Below, piece after piece: positions 33,779 through 35,972 of a stretch of DNA of 35,972 nucleotides. A program made the translations under genes and the position numbers. The notes under the pieces were generated by a model. That model saw nothing but the letters and a program-made list of their open reading frames with translations. It had not been told where the DNA came from and did not search any database. Every line of letters starts with the position of its first letter. Position 1 is the first letter of the stretch. Source of the DNA: Verrucomicrobiota bacterium (lineage in GTDB: Bacteria; Verrucomicrobiota; Verrucomicrobiia; Opitutales; Opitutaceae); NCBI GenBank assembly GCA_030832235.1, contig JAURJO010000509.1:1-35972 (forward strand), given 5' to 3'.

Positions 33779-34060
33779 ATGAAAAGCGCCTACGAACTCG
33801 CCATGGAGCGGCTGGCAAAATCCGACCCGCAGGCCTCGCGCCCACTCACTCCGGAAAAAAAGGCGCGCCTCGCCGAGATCGACCGCGTCTATCAGGGCAA
33901 GATGGCCGAAAGGGAGATTTTCCTGCGCAAGCAGCTCGACGACGCCCTCTCCGCGCAGAACCTTGAGGAGGCTGAGAAAATCCGCCGGCAGATGGCGGGC
34001 GAGCGCACGCGGATCGAGGAGGAACGCGAGGACGAGAAGGAACGCGTGCGCCGGGCCTGA
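33779..34060 (+). CDS. Short coiled-coil protein of unknown function
   Basis: 93 residues, highly charged and almost wholly helical. It runs from MKSAYELAMERLAKSDPQ through LTPEKKARLAEIDRVYQGKMAERE and ends KIRRQMAGERTRIEEERED, with heptad-like spacing in the second half. No signal peptide or catalytic motif is present, so it should be cytoplasmic. It begins 57 bp after the ComEC-like gene, and its 3' end faces the 3' end of the EEP hydrolase gene with 17 bp between. I recall small conserved proteins of this sort in verrucomicrobia but cannot assign a role. Confidence 0.8.
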   Translation: MKSAYELAMERLAKSDPQASRPLTPEKKARLAEIDRVYQGKMAEREIFLRKQLDDALSAQNLEEAEKIRRQMAGERTRIEEEREDEKERVRRA

Positions 34061-34077
34061 GCAGGACGGTTCCTTTT

Positions 34078-34848
34078 TCAGGCAAACTCGAAGTCAGCCG
34101 CCAACAGGTGGTGATCGCTGGCCGGGGTGGGCTCCACTCGATGAGCCACGCACCGCAAGGCCTCGTTGTGGAAAATATGGTCGAGGACATACGGCCGCCG
34201 ACGCCATGTGGGATGGACATCCTGAACGGTACGAAAGCCGCGCTCGGCGAACTGCGCCACCAGGGACGCGTGGCCGCTGACGTTGAAGTCCCCTGAGAGT
34301 AACGCGGGGCCGCGCGCGGCATCCAATTGCTCCGCGACCACCTGGCGCTGAAAAGGATTTCGGTTGCTGCTCGAACCCAGCATGAAAAACGCCAGTAGGT
34401 GCGTGTTGAGCAACCGGACCTCGCGTCCGTCGATCACCGTGCGCGCGCCTATGAGCAGGCGGTCGGTCGGGGTCGTTCGCCGTCCCTGGAACTCGAACTC
34501 AATCGGCGGCGAAGGGAGATCGAGCCGCGTGCAATCCTTCAGCTCGGTGCGCGACAGGATGGCCAGACCGACACCGAAAGGCAGCTCCCGGGAATCCTCC
34601 CGCGGGTAACTGAACCAGCAGTGATACCCGGGAAGCGCTTCGCGTAAACGGGAGTAATTCGGCGGCGGCAGCACTTGCTTACCACCAGCCTGGGCCCGTT
34701 CGACCTCCTGCAACATCACGATGTCGGCGTCGTGCCGCCTGATCTCCTCAATCGTCAGATCGAGGCGAACCGGAGCATGGTCGGGATGGATGTCATCCCA
34801 GCACTGGCCGAACTGCATGTTGAACTGGAGGACCCGGAACCGGCTCAT
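34078..34848 (-). CDS. Endonuclease/exonuclease/phosphatase family hydrolase
   Basis: The track uses a GTG at 34857; the ATG at 34848 gives MSRFRVLQFNMQFG directly at the first EEP strand, so 256 residues. All EEP motifs are visible: QFNMQ (Asn), IVMLQEVE (metal-binding Glu), LNTHLLAF (His), LSGDFNVSG (Asp and Asn), LDHIF and ASDHHLLAADF (Asp-His pair). These enzymes hydrolyse phosphodiester or phosphomonoester bonds in nucleic acids, lipids or sugars. The lack of a signal peptide suggests a cytoplasmic substrate. It starts 13 bp after the stop of the secreted-protein gene at 34862 on the same strand. Confidence 0.92.
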   Translation of the reverse strand: MSRFRVLQFNMQFGQCWDDIHPDHAPVRLDLTIEEIRRHDADIVMLQEVERAQAGGKQVLPPPNYSRLREALPGYHCWFSYPREDSRELPFGVGLAILSRTELKDCTRLDLPSPPIEFEFQGRRTTPTDRLLIGARTVIDGREVRLLNTHLLAFFMLGSSSNRNPFQRQVVAEQLDAARGPALLSGDFNVSGHASLVAQFAERGFRTVQDVHPTWRRRPYVLDHIFHNEALRCVAHRVEPTPASDHHLLAADFEFA

Positions 34849-34861
34849 GCGACACACCGTC

Positions 34862-35428
34862 TCAGCGAACGGGAGAGGAACCTCCGGCTGCCGGAGTCAC
34901 GGGCGCGCCGCCCAGCACGCGGTCCGGCTCCGCCGTGTTCTTGCGGAAAATGAACCGGTTGATCTTGGCGGTGGTGGCGCCGTTCAAGGCGGGAAACCGC
35001 GCCATGTTGCTCGCGCTCGCCGCGTCCAGACTGTCTTGGTATTTCGCCACCGTAGGCGGGCGCTTCGTCTCATCCTTGGTCGAGCGCGCCGACGACTGGT
35101 GGTCGAAGGGACTCATGGGGTAGCGGATCGTCTCGGGGGTGCGAACATCCTTGTCCACAATGGTCTTGTCGCGCGTTTCCCCGGTCTCAACCGGCGCCCG
35201 ACGCGACCCAAGGATCGCTTCTTTGCGTTCGACGACCGTCGGGGCAAATCGGTCTTCCTGCACACGTGAATTCACCGTGTCCGCCGGCGTACGAAGGTCG
35301 GGAGTGATTCCCGGCCCGGGCGCGAGAGTCTCGTTACGCTGCGCTGGATTCAGCGGGCTGGTGGCGTCCGCACCCCGCGCGGCAACAATCGCGGCGAGGA
35401 AAAAAACGGCGGCGATTCGAAGGTGCAT
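34862..35428 (-). CDS. Secreted protein of unknown function
   Basis: The ATG at 35428 gives MHLRIAAVFFLAAIVAARGADA, a good signal peptide, and is preferred over the track start at 35509; 188 residues. The mature region is hydrophilic and poor in aromatic residues. It has many short Arg/Asp/Thr-rich stretches (ERKEAILGSRRAPVETGETR, KTIVDKDVRTPETIRYPMS) and an NGATTAKINRFIFRKN segment near the end. It looks extended or disordered rather than enzymatic. No family is recognised. It is followed within 13 bp by the EEP hydrolase gene, so a shared transcript is likely. Confidence 0.75.
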   Translation of the reverse strand: MHLRIAAVFFLAAIVAARGADATSPLNPAQRNETLAPGPGITPDLRTPADTVNSRVQEDRFAPTVVERKEAILGSRRAPVETGETRDKTIVDKDVRTPETIRYPMSPFDHQSSARSTKDETKRPPTVAKYQDSLDAASASNMARFPALNGATTAKINRFIFRKNTAEPDRVLGGAPVTPAAGGSSPVR

Positions 35429-35513
35429 ACAGAACGACGACCCGAATTGATGCCGGTTGGCGAAAACTCCGCCAACCTTAAACTCGATCCTAACCCCGAC
35501 CGGCTCCAACCGG

Positions 35514-35972
35514 TCACTCGGGCTCCGCGGTGCCTTCGGTCACCCACCCGCGGGCCTCCGGCACGACCGCGAGAAAGCGCGAGAGCGCGGCGCTGAGATG
35601 TTCCGCATAGCGGAAATGTGCTCCCATCCCCGTGCGCAGCTCGGCCTCGTAGATGAATTTGTCGGCGTGCGTGCTGTGTTCGAAGGGAGTCTGGGCGCCG
35701 AGCAGCATCGAGTGCACATAGGCGGGAGAACCCCGCGCCAACAACTCGTGGGTGAGCGCAGCCTGGTCCTCCAGCAGCCGCGCATGGACGGAGCGATCGA
35801 CCTCCGGCGGAAGGTAGAAACCCGCCTGGATGAACGGCGTGTAACGGTGCCCCGTCCGATGGCGGTTAAGGTCGCGCAGCTCGGCGATCGCCATGTTATT
35901 CCACGCGAAACTCACGCGCATGCGGCGCGTCGCGGTGCCCTGTTGTCCGTAACGATTCGCGCGCTGCCGCAG
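35514..35972 (-). CDS. ThyX-like (FAD-dependent thymidylate synthase-like) protein, 5' end outside window
   Basis: The frame stays open to the window edge: upstream of the track Met at 35921 it reads LRQRANRYGQQGTATRR without a stop, so the N terminus is missing. AIAELRDLNRHRTGHRYTPF resembles the ThyX signature RHRxxS, although the expected serine is His and the following NExS is absent. Later, EAELRTGMGAHFRYAEHLSA resembles the ThyX C-terminal substrate-binding helix (compare LR...AQWEIR). The family makes dTMP from dUMP using FAD and methylenetetrahydrofolate. The degenerate motif suggests a divergent or non-catalytic ThyX domain, perhaps the second half of a two-domain protein. The assignment is tentative. 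Confidence 0.55.
   Translation of the reverse strand: MRQRANRYGQQGTATRRMRVSFAWNNMAIAELRDLNRHRTGHRYTPFIQAGFYLPPEVDRSVHARLLEDQAALTHELLARGSPAYVHSMLLGAQTPFEHSTHADKFIYEAELRTGMGAHFRYAEHLSAALSRFLAVVPEARGWVTEGTAEPE

Overview
The window is GC-rich and almost fully coding. It looks like a chromosomal segment of a Verrucomicrobiota bacterium, most likely Opitutaceae-like. The main clues are a TonB-dependent receptor with an N-terminal leucine-rich coiled coil and Ala/Pro linker, a matrixin protease ending in repeats of the '(I/V)AGLV...(R)(A/G)IGP...ENDDWD' type, and the ftsY-nusB-ribH run. The taxonomic call rests on recalled protein style, not on a search. Start codons were re-chosen in many cases because the ORF track takes the longest frame. 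Membrane-segment counts are by eye.

Region 1 (1-17502, all + strand) is one long, tightly packed block for making or decorating a cell-surface glycan. It holds two SAM methyltransferases (the first cut by the window edge), a GT2 dolichol-phosphate-mannose-synthase-like glycosyltransferase, a YfhO-type membrane protein, five further large multi-spanning proteins of GT-C character, and a CDP-paratose/tyvelose-epimerase-like SDR at the end. Five junctions are 3-19 bp gaps or ATGA overlaps in a row, implying translational coupling. The large membrane proteins fall into two paralogous classes. Class A has a '(D)RPPL/SRGPL' loop and an FTWPK motif. Class B has an early acidic loop, a QW/QQYW motif roughly 95-110 residues later, and a late RY motif. 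One protein fuses class A to class B. A related extracytoplasmic domain of 100-160 residues seems to recur in four of them, at either the N or the C terminus. This is the best candidate in the window for an undescribed system.

Region 2 (17503-25600, + strand) carries export-related single genes: a secreted protein paired with a matrixin metalloprotease, a third methyltransferase, a secreted Pro-rich protein, a large TonB-dependent receptor closed by a strong intrinsic terminator, and a small lipoprotein. Region 3 (25688-27697) is a lipase-maturation-factor-like membrane protein fused to Sel1 repeats.

Region 4 (27731-35972) is mostly housekeeping: ftsY, nusB, ribH, a small secreted protein and rarA on the - strand, then a divergent ComEC-like channel and a small coiled-coil protein on the + strand, then an EEP-family hydrolase, a secreted protein and a partial ThyX-like gene on the - strand. 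Between ftsY and nusB lies a frameshifted GxxExxY gene bracketed by inverted short octamer repeats.

The most striking non-coding signal is an 8-bp-periodic repeat. Ten units, a 27-bp spacer and nine inverted units sit in frame inside the YfhO-type gene (3758-3936). The octamer GGGAATCA found there also makes up the arms around the GxxExxY pseudogene 25 kb away.
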